From assembly GCF_947507565.1 (NCBI RefSeq), contig NC_089177.1, positions 2,728,001 through 2,792,000 of the forward strand: 64,000 bases of DNA. The letters are read 5' to 3'. Origin of the DNA: Oscarella lobularis. Taxonomy: Eukaryota > Porifera > Homoscleromorpha > Homosclerophorida > Oscarellidae. Every line of letters starts with the position of its first letter. The stretch's first letter is position 1. A program made the translations under genes and the position numbers. Below, piece after piece: positions 1-13,855 of this stretch. The notes beneath the pieces were generated by a model, which ran no database searches, was not told the origin of the DNA, and saw nothing but the letters and a program-made list of their open reading frames with translations.

Positions 1-79
1 TTTATCTTGCTCTTCTCGCCGCAGCTGCATATATTGGGGACGATACGGGGACGATCCCCATAGAAATTGAAGACGACTC

Positions 80-616
80 ATGAGCGGAGAAGCGCCCCTT
101 CGTGTCATCGCAGCGATCGAACGCAAAGACGACGCGACAAAACTCGTCGCCCTCCTATCCGACCGGCGTGCCGACCCAGACGAGCAAAATGAATATGGCG
201 AAACGCCTCTACTCATTGCCAGTCGACAGGGCTCAGCCGATCTATGCGCTGCTTTGCTCGCTCACGGCGCCGTCGTCGACGAGACGGACGGCGCCGGATT
301 TACGTCGCTGCATCGCGCGTGCGATTACGGGCACATCGAAGTCGTTCGGGCGCTTCTCGCTCACAGCCCAAACGTGAACGCGATCACGAATCGAGATCGC
401 TTGACACCGTGTCATCTCGCCGCGCGACGAGGATTCGGGCCCATCGTACGAACGCTTGTCGGCGCGGGGGCCGATCTGAGTCGGCGGGACAGTGAAGGGA
501 GGCGCCCCGTCGATGAGGCAGCACGGTACGGTCACAAAGCGGTCGTTGATGGGATCGCATCGTCCTTCCACGGTAAGAACGTGACGTCAGCGCACAACGC
601 ACTTGGGTGTGCATAA
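80..616 (+). CDS. Ankyrin-repeat protein, single exon
   Basis: 178-residue open frame starting at an ATG. It consists almost entirely of ankyrin repeats. At least four are visible from about residue 40 to 150, with the family's G-TPL/TSLH/TPCHLAA helix starts and the hallmark A-G-A-D/N turns (for example near residues 42-50, 75-80, 109-114 and 140-146). No signal peptide or membrane segment is seen, so a cytosolic protein-binding module is likely. The last 15 residues are non-repeat. It ends 150 bp before the convergent stop of the EF-hand gene. Ankyrin repeats alone do not reveal the partner, and orthology cannot be assigned. A further upstream exon beyond the left edge cannot be excluded. 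Confidence 0.75.
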   Translation: MSGEAPLRVIAAIERKDDATKLVALLSDRRADPDEQNEYGETPLLIASRQGSADLCAALLAHGAVVDETDGAGFTSLHRACDYGHIEVVRALLAHSPNVNAITNRDRLTPCHLAARRGFGPIVRTLVGAGADLSRRDSEGRRPVDEAARYGHKAVVDGIASSFHGKNVTSAHNALGCA

Positions 617-765
617 TCTTTTCGGTGTAGATATGAACGGCGTTCAGGTAGCAAAGTCGAAACATCGAAAACGAATCATTATATCCAAGCCCCCGCCGGG
701 GCTTTCATCACTTTCATCAAATTAATTATTGTCAAGTTGTGTTACTGTGGTTACGTATTTTTAGT

Positions 766-1485
766 TTATTTAGTCCCGAAGTACGTATCATTCATAAGCA
801 GAGGACAGTCCGTGAATTCTGGGGTATAGTCGTAATAAAGTGTGCCCGTCTCTGGCCGCTTTGACGAGCCCCCGGTGAACCCACAATCCTCGAGTGTAAG
901 CCCCGGGCCCAAATACGTCCCAGGCGCGCAAGAAGCGTCAGAAAACACGCCCAAATTGCGAAACACCCCGCCAAAATATTCATTCACCATCTTCCCTACG
1001 CCGTACACGCTCGTCACCGTGGTAACCGTCAGCGTCACGTGGCACGGATGCGACCGACCGGCAAAATGACCCAATTTCATTTCGAGTCGCACGTACCTCG
1101 GCGGCGGTTCGCGTCCAACTCGCCACAGATCGCGTCCCGGATCGACCTCCTCCAACTCCGCCTCGTCGTCGTCGCTTATCGCTTTCGCGCGTCCGCCGTA
1201 AACGATTCCGCGCTGAAATTCAAAATAGTCGATCGTCCCGTCGCCGTCCTTGTCCATATAATCGACGAGCAGCGCGATCTCGTCCTCGGAGAGCGGCGCT
1301 CGCAACTGCCGAAGTCCCGTACAAAACTCGTCGTGCGTGAGAACGCCGTCGCCGTTGGCGTCGAATTGCCGAAAGACGTCGATCGCTCGACCTCGATAGT
1401 CCATCATCCATTTGCCGACTTTGTCGAGAAAATGATCGTGCAGCGCTTCGCCGCTCGGCGTCGCGTCCACACCACCATTCGACAT
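766..1485 (-). CDS. EF-hand pair protein with an unrecognised C-terminal domain
   Basis: 239 residues, intronless, ATG at 1485. Residues about 35-100 hold two canonical EF-hands with loops DANGDGVLTHDE and DKDGDGTIDYFE; all chelating positions look intact, so calcium binding is expected. An acidic linker (DDDEAELEEVDPG) follows, then a ~120-residue domain rich in beta-type residues with four cysteines and the ending LLMNDTYFGTK, which I do not recognise. No signal peptide or membrane helix. The start is chosen at MSNGG because the EF-hand region begins soon after. It could be a calcium sensor with a ligand domain, but I assign no function beyond calcium binding. Confidence 0.75.
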   Translation of the reverse strand: MSNGGVDATPSGEALHDHFLDKVGKWMMDYRGRAIDVFRQFDANGDGVLTHDEFCTGLRQLRAPLSEDEIALLVDYMDKDGDGTIDYFEFQRGIVYGGRAKAISDDDEAELEEVDPGRDLWRVGREPPPRYVRLEMKLGHFAGRSHPCHVTLTVTTVTSVYGVGKMVNEYFGGVFRNLGVFSDASCAPGTYLGPGLTLEDCGFTGGSSKRPETGTLYYDYTPEFTDCPLLMNDTYFGTK

Positions 1486-2124
1486 TGTGCCGGCACCGCG
1501 ACTGTCGGCTTTAGCCTGCGTGGGTTCGAACTTGGCACGAGAATCGCGATAGGGAACACCTTAGAACTAACCTTCACTTTCGCTTTCGAAGACGTCTTCG
1601 CCTTCTTTTTCGTTGCTTTTCTAAACAAAGGGGAGCCCCTACCGAACGGGGAACGTGCATGCAGTGTTCTCTGCGTACTTTTTGCCACTCTTTGTTGACT
1701 TTCCTGTCGGCATGACGAGCACGCACAGCTGTACCCAGCGGTACAGCGCCCTGAGGAATGTGTAGCGCGCGTGCACAATAACGTTTTGTTTCCGCGCAGT
1801 TCCTTGGGCAGTGCACTCTGATGGACCGCTGTTAGGGCGTCGTGTCTAGAGAGCCATTTTCGGTTATCCTTTATTGATTTTGGAGCAGAAAGCGTCGTTC
1901 TTGACCCTGCAGCAGCTAGAAATCCTAAATTTGCATTTCCCATTACACCCCCAACGCTTCCAGGTGTTGTGCCTATTAATACTAAATAGTGTCTGCCCCC
2001 GAATAATCTAACATAGTCGAATTGGGACACCGCTTATAAAGTAATCATTTGATCATGATCCCTTTGGCACATAGCGGTCAGGCACAGCATTTAATTATAA
2101 AGTGACAAAGAGGTCGTGGCGCTT
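1486..2124. other. 639-bp gap between EF-hand and copine genes, no supported gene
   Basis: A minus-strand open frame crosses 1404-2030, but its product has no family features I recognise and its 3' part is the shifted frame of the EF-hand gene. The stretch may hold the EF-hand 5' UTR and the copine 3' end. Nothing else is supported. Confidence 0.4.
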
Positions 2125-4674
<2,550 letters not shown>

Positions 4675-4915
4675 TTCTGGGGGGGAGAATGCGTCAAAGC
4701 GCACGTTAGCTAGGGGCGGGTGTTAGGAGGTGTTAGGCAAGTGTCTCTGCATATCAACCAATCTAAAATGTTAGACTTTCTGTTATTTGTGATAGCATAT
4801 AAACTTCATGGAAATATGCATAGAAGTCCTGTCCTTAGGCATACGGGTAACCAACCGGTGGTGGTCCTTCACGTTTGATGACTCATAGTCACAAGTTATC
4901 AGGGTGTGGTCCAAG

Positions 4916-6181
4916 ATGATTTCGGCTGCAATTTTGTGCCTTGTCTTCATTTCTAGCGCACATGCAGGCGCTCGCCACGACATATGCGATGACGCTGAAG
5001 CAGCGTGCCTGGCAAACAGCACTTGCAATCCCCTGTGGAAGTCGTGGCGATCCGATTGCTCTGCCGTCATCGCCGGATCCTCACTCTCGTGCAGCGCGCA
5101 GTGCAACGCCAGTTTCAACGCACTGATCGCGCACGACGTCGGAAACGAACTGGAAAAGTGCCAGTGCGATCCTGCCAACTATACGTGCCAGGCTCGACGA
5201 ATAAATTTCTTCGCCGCCTGCCGAAACGTGAGTCCGCCGCCCGCCGCCGAGTGTCCGGCCGCCGCCGAAGTCGATCGACCTTCAACCGAGTTCTGTTCTC
5301 ACGTGTCAACCATTTGCTTCGCTGATGCGACGTGCGGCGCCAAATTGAGCCTCTATCTCGCCTCGTGTGGAGCCGCATTCGCCAATCAGGCGTGCACGGT
5401 CAATTGCAGGGATCGTATTCTAGATATAGCCTGCGATCCGATTGGACGCGTTCTTTACGCGGGTCGAGAGCGATGCATTTGCAACTATGCCGACATTAGC
5501 TGTATGGCCGTCACGACCTACGTCAATGGCCTGTGTTTCGACACCGAATATCCTGATCTGCCCGTAGCCATTGAGAATTGCGGATCTGTTTACCAGGCAT
5601 GTCAATACGATCCCTTTGGCGTGTGCCAGAGCCTCTTTGGAGCATACATTCAAAGTTGCGCACGGGAAGTCGCTGGACCGGTCCAGTGCAGCCCCGCGTG
5701 CAAAAACGCAGCGGACGCTTTGTTTTCCAATCCCGTTGGCTGGCACATGTCGAAGTGTTCGTGCGGGGATGACACGAACTGCGCAGTGGGAACGGCTCAC
5801 CTGTACAGGAACTGTTACAAAAGGATTTCGCCCGTACCTCAGAAATGTTCTGAAGTACTTAGCTTGTGTTCTAAAGATGCCACGTGCAAGGACGTCGGTG
5901 CAAAGTACGAGGACGCTTGCAATCCGGTCAGCATTTCTTCGTGCGTCGAGCCCTGCAAGACAGCTGCTACAAAAATGCTTTACGATCCCATTGGATCCAC
6001 TCTGAATTATTGCTATTGTGATGATGAGGATGCAACGTGCCTGCTGTACAGAAGCATCACATTGGGCTGCAATGTTACTACCGTGGTACCTCCTCCTACT
6101 CCTACGGGTAAAGCAGCACCTCTTGGAATCGGCTCAGCTATCGTGTCAATTGTATTCTTAGTCATTCGCTCGCTCTTCTAG
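4916..6181 (+). CDS. GAS1/GFR-alpha-like cysteine-rich GPI-anchored surface protein
   Basis: About 421 residues in one exon. I start at the ATG at 4916 (MISAAILCLVFISSAHA), a clear signal peptide; an in-frame GTG 12 bp upstream is not needed. Four repeats of ~80-90 residues follow, each with the same pattern: C-x6-C, a C about 6 further on, then C..C in mid repeat, then C-x-C followed by C and a last C (for example CQCDPANYTC, CICNYADISC, CSCGDDTNC, CYCDDEDATC). This matches the GDNF-receptor/GAS1 domain, where a four-helix disulfide bundle ends in such a C-x-C block. A VPPPTPTG stalk and a hydrophobic C-terminus (SAIVSIVFLVIRSLF) suggest GPI anchoring. Several N-x-S/T sites are present. Vertebrate GFR-alpha has three such domains and GAS1 two. 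The ligand is unknown. Confidence 0.75.
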   Translation: MISAAILCLVFISSAHAGARHDICDDAEAACLANSTCNPLWKSWRSDCSAVIAGSSLSCSAQCNASFNALIAHDVGNELEKCQCDPANYTCQARRINFFAACRNVSPPPAAECPAAAEVDRPSTEFCSHVSTICFADATCGAKLSLYLASCGAAFANQACTVNCRDRILDIACDPIGRVLYAGRERCICNYADISCMAVTTYVNGLCFDTEYPDLPVAIENCGSVYQACQYDPFGVCQSLFGAYIQSCAREVAGPVQCSPACKNAADALFSNPVGWHMSKCSCGDDTNCAVGTAHLYRNCYKRISPVPQKCSEVLSLCSKDATCKDVGAKYEDACNPVSISSCVEPCKTAATKMLYDPIGSTLNYCYCDDEDATCLLYRSITLGCNVTTVVPPPTPTGKAAPLGIGSAIVSIVFLVIRSLF

Positions 6182-6321
6182 TTGCCTGCACTGCATGTTC
6201 ACCTGCATTGACTTTTAGTGTTCCGTGTTTGTCTCTATCCATACCTTCTGAGAATACAGTACGCCTAACTCAGGACTTTTGCTGCACTAAGGAAGGAAGG
6301 AATGCCGACTGAGAACCCCGT

Positions 6322-7385
6322 ATGCCTATGAAGCGACGAACGTTTCTCATCTTTCTTTCGCTCTTCACAGCGGGTCTATGCGTCTTCTATTTGTATTATA
6401 TTAGTGGAAAGACGGCTCAGAATAGAAAAGATCGTTTCCTGGCAAAGAAATCGACTCGGAAAACGGTCGCACTTCATACTAGGCCTACCGTCGCGCGTTC
6501 CTCTTCGTCCGTAACACAGCTACGCTTTGCCGTTGTAACGGGTTTCTCAGAAAACCACTTTGAAGAGGCAGAAGACATGATTGCATCAGTACAGAAGTTT
6601 CTGCCATCCACTCCAATCGTTGTTTTCAATCTCGGAATCAGCGAGAAAACGCTTCACAAGGCAAGAATCTGTAGGATGTGCGTACTCTGACTAAACCCGA
6701 TTTTGGCGGTGTCTTACCTCCTAATTTATTTCGTTTACAGCTAAATCTATTTTGCAACGTTCAAGTTCGCTCCTTCGATTTCTCCGCGTGGCCTTCTCAC
6801 GTGAAAAACGTGGGCGATTGCGCGTGGAAACCGATTGCCGTGGGCGAAGTGCTTCGCGAATTTTCGTTGATTTTCTACGCCGACGCGTCGGTGCGACTGT
6901 TCGGCGATTTTCGTCCGACCCTCTATCCGCTTCTCGACGACGTCGTTCCCGTTGTCGGCGAATCGACGGCGCCGTCCGGTCCCGCCGGATCGTACACGCA
7001 CGACGGCACGCTCGCCTATTTCCACGTGAATCGAGTCGACTTCGAAGACGTGGAGATGTTTGCCGCGACTTACTTTGTGGCAAAACGAACTAAGGAAGTC
7101 ATGAGCAATATCATCGAACCGTGGGTCGACTGCGCTCTTCATTCGGACTGCATCAGTCCCGTCGGCGCGCACAAGTGGCCCTGTCGTGCCGAAATGCAAA
7201 AAACGAATCGTAATGCCTTCATTGGTTGTCACCGTTACGACCAGTCGGCACTGACGATTCTTCTCTTCAAAGCGTTTGGGAGAGAGCGTTACGCGCATTG
7301 TCTGCAGGACAGCAGGATTAGATCACTTGTGAAAATAAACAGGTACAAGACGACTTTTTACCGAGTTCAAGAGTGTGGAGCATGA
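6322..7385 (+). CDS. Type II membrane protein, DUF1647-like putative glycosyltransferase
   Basis: Two exons, 6322-6681 and 6741-7385, joined in phase 0 across a 59-nt GT-AG intron, give about 334 residues. A short basic N-terminus (MPMKRR) precedes one membrane helix (FLIFLSLFTAGLCVFYLYYI, residues ~8-27), then a Ser/Thr-rich stem, then a luminal domain. That domain begins RFAVVTGFSENHFEEAEDM and contains PIVVFNLG, DCAWKPIAVGEVL and LIFYADASVR. This layout resembles the DUF1647/nucleotide-sugar transferase-like proteins common in invertebrates, and the D-A-S strand end could be the metal-binding acidic motif, although it is not a classic DxD. Conserved cysteines lie in the C-terminal half. 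A Golgi enzyme is likely by topology; the substrate is unknown. It is convergent with TM9SF3. Confidence 0.7.
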
Positions 7386-7595
7386 GGGAAACGAGATTGA
7401 CGTCTGTAAAGTAGACTAAATATAGGGCTACTTCTCACAGAAACAACTGCTACTACATACCTGTCGCTTTCAAGCGAGAAAGAGTCCCTCAAAGTCAGTC
7501 AGACTACTATCGATTCTATTGCTCATATTTAAACGCATGCCGTAGCCTAGACAGAGTATTACTACTACAGTGCACCACTAGTAGCCAGCCAAACG

Positions 7596-9429
7596 TTAGT
7601 CAATCTTAACAGTGGAATAGATCTTCTTGACGAACATGCTCGTGCCAACGTATCCAACGGTGCCGCACAGTAAGCCGAGCATGATGCTGAACAGCGCCAT
7701 GTAGCCGAAATAGAAGGTTGTCTGAAATAGCCCATACATCTTCGTCTTGAAAAAGAAATAATAGATGGAATAGAAGTAGACGTAAATGGACGTGGAGGCG
7801 GCGGAGAGGAAACTCGTCCACTGCCACCGATAGTCCTCCGAATTGAGAAGAAAATACGTGCAGACGATGGTAACGCACACGGTCACCGTGATGACAATGG
7901 CAAAGACGAGCAGCATGAATCCGTAGACAAAATAGATCTTATACGCCCAGAAGGACGTAAAGATGAAGTACATTTCAATGAAGATGGACCCGAACGGAAG
8001 CACACCGCCGAGAAAAATGATGACAATCGGCTCCATGAACCACTTCTTCTCGGGTATGGGACGCGGTACGGTGTTGACGCGACACGGATTGTCCGGCTGA
8101 CCGGCGACATTGCGACCGACAATCGTGCCAATGAGCGAGAGCGGCAGAATGATGAAGAGACATATAGCGAGAATGGCGAGAACGCTCGTGAATGGAATAG
8201 CGCGCGACGCGTGGTAGTAGATTGCGATGAAATTGATGACGAGCGCCGTGCTACTGACCATGGCGGGCAGAACGAGCGCGCCGCATATCATCTGCTTTAT
8301 CCACAGCTGACCGCCCTGACGCGCGTAGAGCGAACCGCCAAAGTAGCCGTTCACCGGCGACGTGGCTGCATAGACGAATATGACAGTGCTCAGTATGGAA
8401 CCGCGTTCCGTGTAGAGATGACCGAATATGGTGAATATGATGACAAAGAAGGTGACGGTTGCCAGGTGGTAACCGGTGCCGATGAGCGAGGCGAGTAGTA
8501 TGCGATTGCCGACCGGTCGAAAGACGTCGCCGTGGACCTGCTTCCAGCCGTACTCGTCGCCGAGATCGCGTTCCATGTCGTCGACGTCGTCGTCTTTGTT
8601 GTAGCGCGCATAATCCTTGCGCAGCGTGCGCATGAGGATCATCGAGACGAGACCGACGAGAAAGATGACCATCATGAACGAGTTGAATATGGAGAACCAG
8701 TGAATGCGATGTTGGAAGAAACTCGAATCGAGATACTTCTCGTAGCGACGACGAAACGGCATCGGGGACGGTTTCCAATGAACCTTCAGAAGAAACCCCG
8801 TTAGAGATTCTAGCTACTAAGTACAGGATACACATAATCTCTAAATTTTTTTTCTTTCCAACCTGATAGGTCATGGATATTTTGTCGCCGGGAACGAGTT
8901 TGACTTTGGCGTCGCTCGTCAGATTGACGTCGACAATCTGACCGTCGTTGTATCCGATGTCGAATTTCTTGAGTCGCCACATGTAGTAGTCGACTTCGCG
9001 TCCGTTGCTCGCGTCGACTTCGCCGACGATTCCCCACACGGGCAAATCGTCGACGTACATCTGATACCAGTAGTGATTCTTGATTGCGTAGACGAACGCC
9101 TTGTAGACGTTTTCGGTGAGTTCGATTTCGCAGTACTGTTTTTGGGGCACGTTCTCCTTGAATTCGATGTCGAGACCGCTGAATTCGAGTTCGACGCCCT
9201 GAAGCGCTTCGCCGAGGGTTTCGTGGTAGTGGCTGATCGTCGTTTTGGGGCCCTTGCAGAAGGGCAGCGAGAAATACGTGTACGTCTCTTGACGGTTGTG
9301 ATAGGGGCCGACTGTGTTCATCCACAGAACCACCTCTTCTTTATCTTTGTACTTGTGATCGTGCTCGTCGCCGACGACCGCCGTTCGATGGGCCAGAACG
9401 GCCAAGAGGAAAACGTAGAAGCCTCTCAT
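7596..9429 (-). CDS. TM9SF3: Transmembrane 9 superfamily member 3
   Basis: Exon 1 is 9429-8863 and exon 2 is 8783-7596, with a 79-nt intron in phase 0. The product is about 584 residues, close to the vertebrate length. A signal peptide (~residues 1-20) is followed by the diagnostic luminal stretch [20 protein letters not shown] and [17 protein letters not shown]. After the intron come [28 protein letters not shown] and [18 protein letters not shown], then the nine-helix domain with [17 protein letters not shown] and NAVPRP-type [13 protein letters not shown]. The C-terminus ends VKID, the KxD-type COPI-binding Golgi-retention signal of the family. It acts in Golgi membranes, in trafficking and glycosylation homeostasis. 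Nothing is missing. It is head-to-head with the ABHD gene, with 279 bp between start codons. Confidence 0.96.
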
Positions 9430-9708
9430 GTTCGTCGCGTCGTAAAGATAGTCGACATACGCGCCGATTCGAACAGATTCCTACGGTCGATCGCGACGAA
9501 CCACGTAGGACGCACTAAGACGCATGCGTTAGCGGATCGCGGACGTGGTTGCCAATGACACCATCAATTAAAAAAGTTCACATGACTCGCGCTTCGTCAT
9601 CCGACTCACTATCGCTGGGCAGAGAGACTCAACGCTGCGGAATGGAGCGAGTTACAAGGTAGGCTCTACTCTAACTATCGCGACGACGCAACCGAGCACA
9701 CTTTTTCG

Positions 9709-10923
9709 ATGGGCAGCGCATTGAGCAGCGTCTGGTCATGGAGGTGGTGTCCCACGTCGCCGTCCGATCTCGAAAGCGTCGAAAAGCGAATGCTGAAACG
9801 TAAGCGAAGCCGAAAAAGAGAACGACGTCCATATAAAAAACGCTCGACGCTCGCAGCCGTTCAAGCGAAAACGAAAGACCAAATGATCGATATCGGCGAC
9901 GGTGAAATCATTCGCACGTTGGTCGTCGATAACGGCGACGACAACAGCGCCGACGTTCCTCTCGTTCTCGTGCACGGCTTCGGCGGCGGAGTCGGCATCT
10001 GGGTGAAAAATCTCGACGCGCTCTCGCGCAATCGGACCGTCTACGCGTTCGATTTGCTCGGCTTCGGGCGCAGTTCGCGTCCGAATTTTCCGCCGCGAGA
10101 CGCGGATGCGGTCGAGAAGCGCTTCGTCGCGTCGATCGACGCCTGGCGTCGCGAACTCGGCATCGAACGATTCGCGTTGCTCGGTCACAGTCTCGGCGCC
10201 TATCTCGCGACGTCGTACGCGATCGCGCATCCGTCGCGCGTCGAGCATCTCATACTCGCCGATCCGTGGGGATTTCCCGTGCAGCCGAGCACCACCGATC
10301 CCGTTCCGGCGAGAGTGCGAGCGTTTCCCTGGTGGATTCGCGGTCTCGTGCGCGTGCTCGACAAATTTTCGCCGCTCGCCGGATTGAGAGCAGCCGGGCC
10401 TTGGGGTACCCTCCCACCTTATGACGTGCATTATTATTATTATGTGGGATATGGTGTTTAGGTCCTGGGTTGGTTGGAACTTTTCGTCCGGATTTCAAGA
10501 AACGATTTGATTCGATTTTCGATGACAACACCGTCTCGGAGTATATCTATCATTGCAATGCTCAGGCACCTTCGTATGCCGAGATAATCGAACCTCTTTA
10601 TCCTTTGAGTAATTGGTTCTTCTTTTAGTGGAGAGCACGCCTTCAAGACAATGACAAAGTCGTTTGGCTGGGCCAAGAGGCCGATGATACAGCGCGTGAA
10701 CCAATTGGATCATAATATTCCCATCACAATGGTGTATGGCAGTCGCAGTTGGATGGACATCAGCATGGGGGAGAAGATGAAGGAGCTGCGACCGTGTTCG
10801 TACGTTGACATTCACATTATCGACAAAGCTGGTCATCACGTCTATTCGGACCAGAGCACGATATTCAACAACATAGTGGTACAAGTGTGCGACAGAATTG
10901 AGAAGGATCTGCACAGAGAATAG
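9709..10923 (+). CDS. ABHD4/ABHD5-family alpha/beta hydrolase
   Basis: Three exons (9709-10405, 10462-10573, 10629-10923) give about 367 residues; the introns are 56 and 55 nt. The N-terminus carries WSWRWCPTS, typical of ABHD4/5. The fold is shown by LVLVHGFGGGVGIWVKNLD, VYAFDLLGFGRSSRP and the nucleophile elbow GHSLGAY. LILADPWGFP and the C-terminal GHHVYSD (catalytic His, and the H-x4-D acyltransferase-like motif of the family) follow. The elbow has serine, as in ABHD4 (N-acyl phospholipid lipase); ABHD5/CGI-58 has asparagine there and is a lipase coactivator. The protein is therefore predicted to be an active lipase. An unusually basic stretch lies at residues ~27-45. By position it could be the pro-orthologue of both vertebrate genes. 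Confidence 0.9.
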
Positions 10924-11122
10924 AATATAAACAATTTACTTATTATTATTTTTATAAATACATGCAGTTTTTGCTTTCTTACGTTTTTTCTGCATATGTG
11001 ATGAGAACTACAGACATTCCTTTCCCCCTAAATAAACATAAGGAGGTGTACCCTTTCAAAAGCTTTGACGATCGCTAGCGTGCTTGTCTCGTACAGCCCC
11101 GGACAGAAAAAAGCGCGAACCG

Positions 11123-13124
11123 ATGGGAATTCACGGACTTGCCAAGCTTTTGGCCGACTATGCTCCAGCGTCTATGAAAGAAAGCGAAATGAAAAGCTAC
11201 TTTGGTTCGCAGAGGGACCCCTTAGTGTAAAAACGACAGTAATTTCTTCTCGCGGGCGGGAGCAGGGCGGAAAATAGCGATCGACGCATCGATGAGCATA
11301 TATCAGTTCCTTATCGCAGTTCGCGGTGACGGAGGCCAAGTATTGACGACGGAAGACGGCGAAACAACGAGGCGAGTGCTAATTGAGCTTCTTCGACCGT
11401 CGAAATTGTCTCATAGTCACTTGATGGGCCTGTTCTATCGAACGATACGGATGATCGACAATGGGATCAAGCCAGTGTAAAAACCTTATCCGGGATCCAA
11501 AAGATGATTTTTAGATTTGATGATTTTTTTTATAACGTTAGGTACGTTTTTGACGGGAAACCGCCTCAGATGAAATCGGGAGAGGTGAGATGGCTCGTAG
11601 AGCAAGGGCACTAGGAATTCTGGCTTCTAGTTGGCCAAACGATTGGATCGCCGTGAGGAAGCACAAAAAGCTCTTGAGAAAGCAAAAGCTGAAGGTGAAC
11701 AATCTTTCACGTCCACTAGTGATTTCTGGTCAAGTTCTTGATATAGGTGACCAAGAAGAAATTGAAAAGTTTCAGAAGAGAACGGTTTGTACATATGATG
11801 AATAGACAGACTCAATCTCCTAGCGTGTGGCATTTTCAAAAACAGGTAAAAGTCACTAGGCAGCACAATGAAGAATGCAAAAATTTGCTGAAACTGATGG
11901 GCATACCATATGTGGAGGTACGATTGTCAGAAGATATCACGTCTATGCAGTCATTATCTCATCGCGCACAGGCACCGTGCGAAGCTGAAGCCCAATGCGC
12001 TGCCCTAGTCAAAGCGGGAATAGTAAATACGTCAATAAAAGTATATATACTATTGGCAATTCTTTTCCTTTGAAAAGGTGTATGGAACTGCAACTGAAGA
12101 TATGGATGCACTGACGTTTGCTTCAGATGTTGTCCTGAGGCACATGACGTTCAGTGAAGCAAGGTCTTAAAAAACCTAAAGCCTATTAGATGATTACAGC
12201 GCATATATACCTGGAGATGGCGCTGTATCTAATCTCTACATCTATATGTTAGGAAAATGGCTATTCATGAGTATCATCTTAGCAGTGCACTCGAACAATT
12301 GGGACTCAACCAAGAAGAGGCAACAACTCTCTCGCCTTACTTGTGTTTCTTTTCCAAAAGCCCTTGCTTCTAGTTCATTGACATGTGCATTCTCCTTGGT
12401 TGCGACTACTGCAATTCAATTCGAGGAATTGGTCCACAGCGCGCAATTTCTCTCATACGGCAGCACAAGAGTATAGAAAAATGCTTGAAACATCTCGACT
12501 TGAAGGTGCAGCTTCTGCGCTATTCTAATAAACATATCGGCATTAAAATTGATCATAGAAATATCCGCCTCCAGAAGACTGGCTGTACAAAGTGAAGCTC
12601 TAGTATTGATGATATTAGCGTGAAATGTTACTCTGACCTTAGGAAGCTCGACAATTGTTTCTTCATCCAGAAGTAACAGACCCCGAAAAGCTTGAAGTAC
12701 GTTGGCTCCTAATACCTTCTATCTACGTACAAATGTAATTTTTTTTCTTTGCTAGATTAAATGGGACGAACCTGACGAAGAGGGCCTCATTGATTTCATG
12801 TGCAGACAAAAAGGCTTCAAGTACGTGCACTATCTAGATGCCTTGCAGGAATTGTCAAATACAAATCCATATCTAGCGAAGACAGAATTCGAAACGGCGC
12901 TAAAAAGCTTGCCAAAGCGCGCCAAGGCACAACCCAAGGAAGAGTCGACTCTTTTTTCAAAATCCTACCGAATCCAAATAAGAGAAAGGTCAGAGAAAAC
13001 TCTCTGTGTCAACGTTGACTCATTTCACTGTCTCTAGGGGCCAACGCCATTGAAAGGCCCTCCTAAGAAAAAGGGATCCGGAGGCGGAAAGCAGGCGGGA
13101 AAGGGAAAATTCAGAAAGAAATGA
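11123..13124 (+). CDS. FEN1: Flap endonuclease 1
   Basis: Structure-specific 5' nuclease for Okazaki-fragment maturation and long-patch base excision repair, acting in the nucleus with PCNA. ATG at 11123 gives [15 protein letters not shown]. In-order pieces are [114 protein letters not shown] and [12 protein letters not shown]. The metal-binding acidic residues in IDAS, VFDG, EAEAQ, TEDMD and LGCDYC are all present. A PCNA-binding PIP box, TQGRVDSFF, and a Lys/Gly-rich tail ending GKFRKK close the protein. About a dozen introns of roughly 45-80 nt are needed. Two of them, 11372-11416 and 12320-12373, have GC rather than GT donors. The stop is 90 bp from the convergent NEDD8 stop. Confidence 0.95.
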
Positions 13125-13213
13125 CTTGCGAAAACCTAACCCAATTGGTTGAATTTTACTCTAACTGAACAACACGCTTTCGCTTTAAAACATAGAAGTT
13201 GGTCGGGGCTAGC

Positions 13214-13752
13214 CTAATAATTAGTAGGACAGCTTCGGAGGCCACCTCGAAGAGCAAGAACTAAATGGAGGACCGATCCCGGTTGAATCTTGTAATCAGC
13301 TGCCGTTTTTTCATCATTCCTAGATAGAGAAAAGAGGAGATATGCATTAGGTGGGATGCTGAGATTCGGCTACATTTGTTTTCCACTGAAGATGAGTCTG
13401 TAAGATAGAGAGCGTTGTCAGTATTTATGCTCGCGAGGCCCGTTTCCTGTACCTTTGTTGGGGTGGTGGAATTCCTTCCTTCTCTTCGACTCTTTCTTTG
13501 ATGCGTTCGACCTGAAAAGTGCCCTCTTCGACTACGATCGACCAGCGCGATTAGTTCGCTGTACCTTGTCTGTCGGTTCGATGTCGATTTCGATCTAAAA
13601 CGATGCAGATGAGAAGGGATCGAGGAGAGAGAGAGAAACGGGGGCGCCCCCTCTTACTTCTTTTCCTGTGAGCGTCTTCGAGAAAGACAGAGCAATGAGA
13701 AACGACTGCGTCGATAGAAGAAGAGCGAACGTACCTTGACTTTGACCAGCAT
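13214..13752 (-). CDS. NEDD8: NEDD8 ubiquitin-like modifier
   Basis: The ATG at 13752 starts MLVKVK. After an intron come the NEDD8-diagnostic [16 protein letters not shown] (about 13466-13512) and [11 protein letters not shown] with [13 protein letters not shown] (about 13236-13322). The conserved Ala before RGG (position 72 in human NEDD8; ubiquitin has Arg) identifies NEDD8 and not ubiquitin. The reading frame continues eight residues past the Gly-Gly (LRSCPTNY) to the TAG at 13214, so the precursor needs C-terminal processing as in other animals. The mature protein is conjugated to cullins. At least three short introns are required; exon edges in the middle are approximate. It is the first of four consecutive minus-strand genes. 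Confidence 0.93.
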
Positions 13753-13855
13753 TTTCGGGAACGTGAGGCGCAGCCGCAATCGCCGATAAATTCCAGGATA
13801 CCTACCTACATCCGTTTTATTACAGAACTTATTTATTGAACACAGTTGTAAAAGT

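Noticed and set aside
1404-2030. A 208-codon minus-strand open frame upstream of the EF-hand gene.
   Set aside because: No recognisable family features, and its 3' end overlaps the EF-hand coding region in another frame. Could be chance.
4904-4915. GTG start for the GAS1-like gene.
   Set aside because: The ATG at 4916 gives a proper signal peptide; GTG initiation is not needed in a eukaryote.
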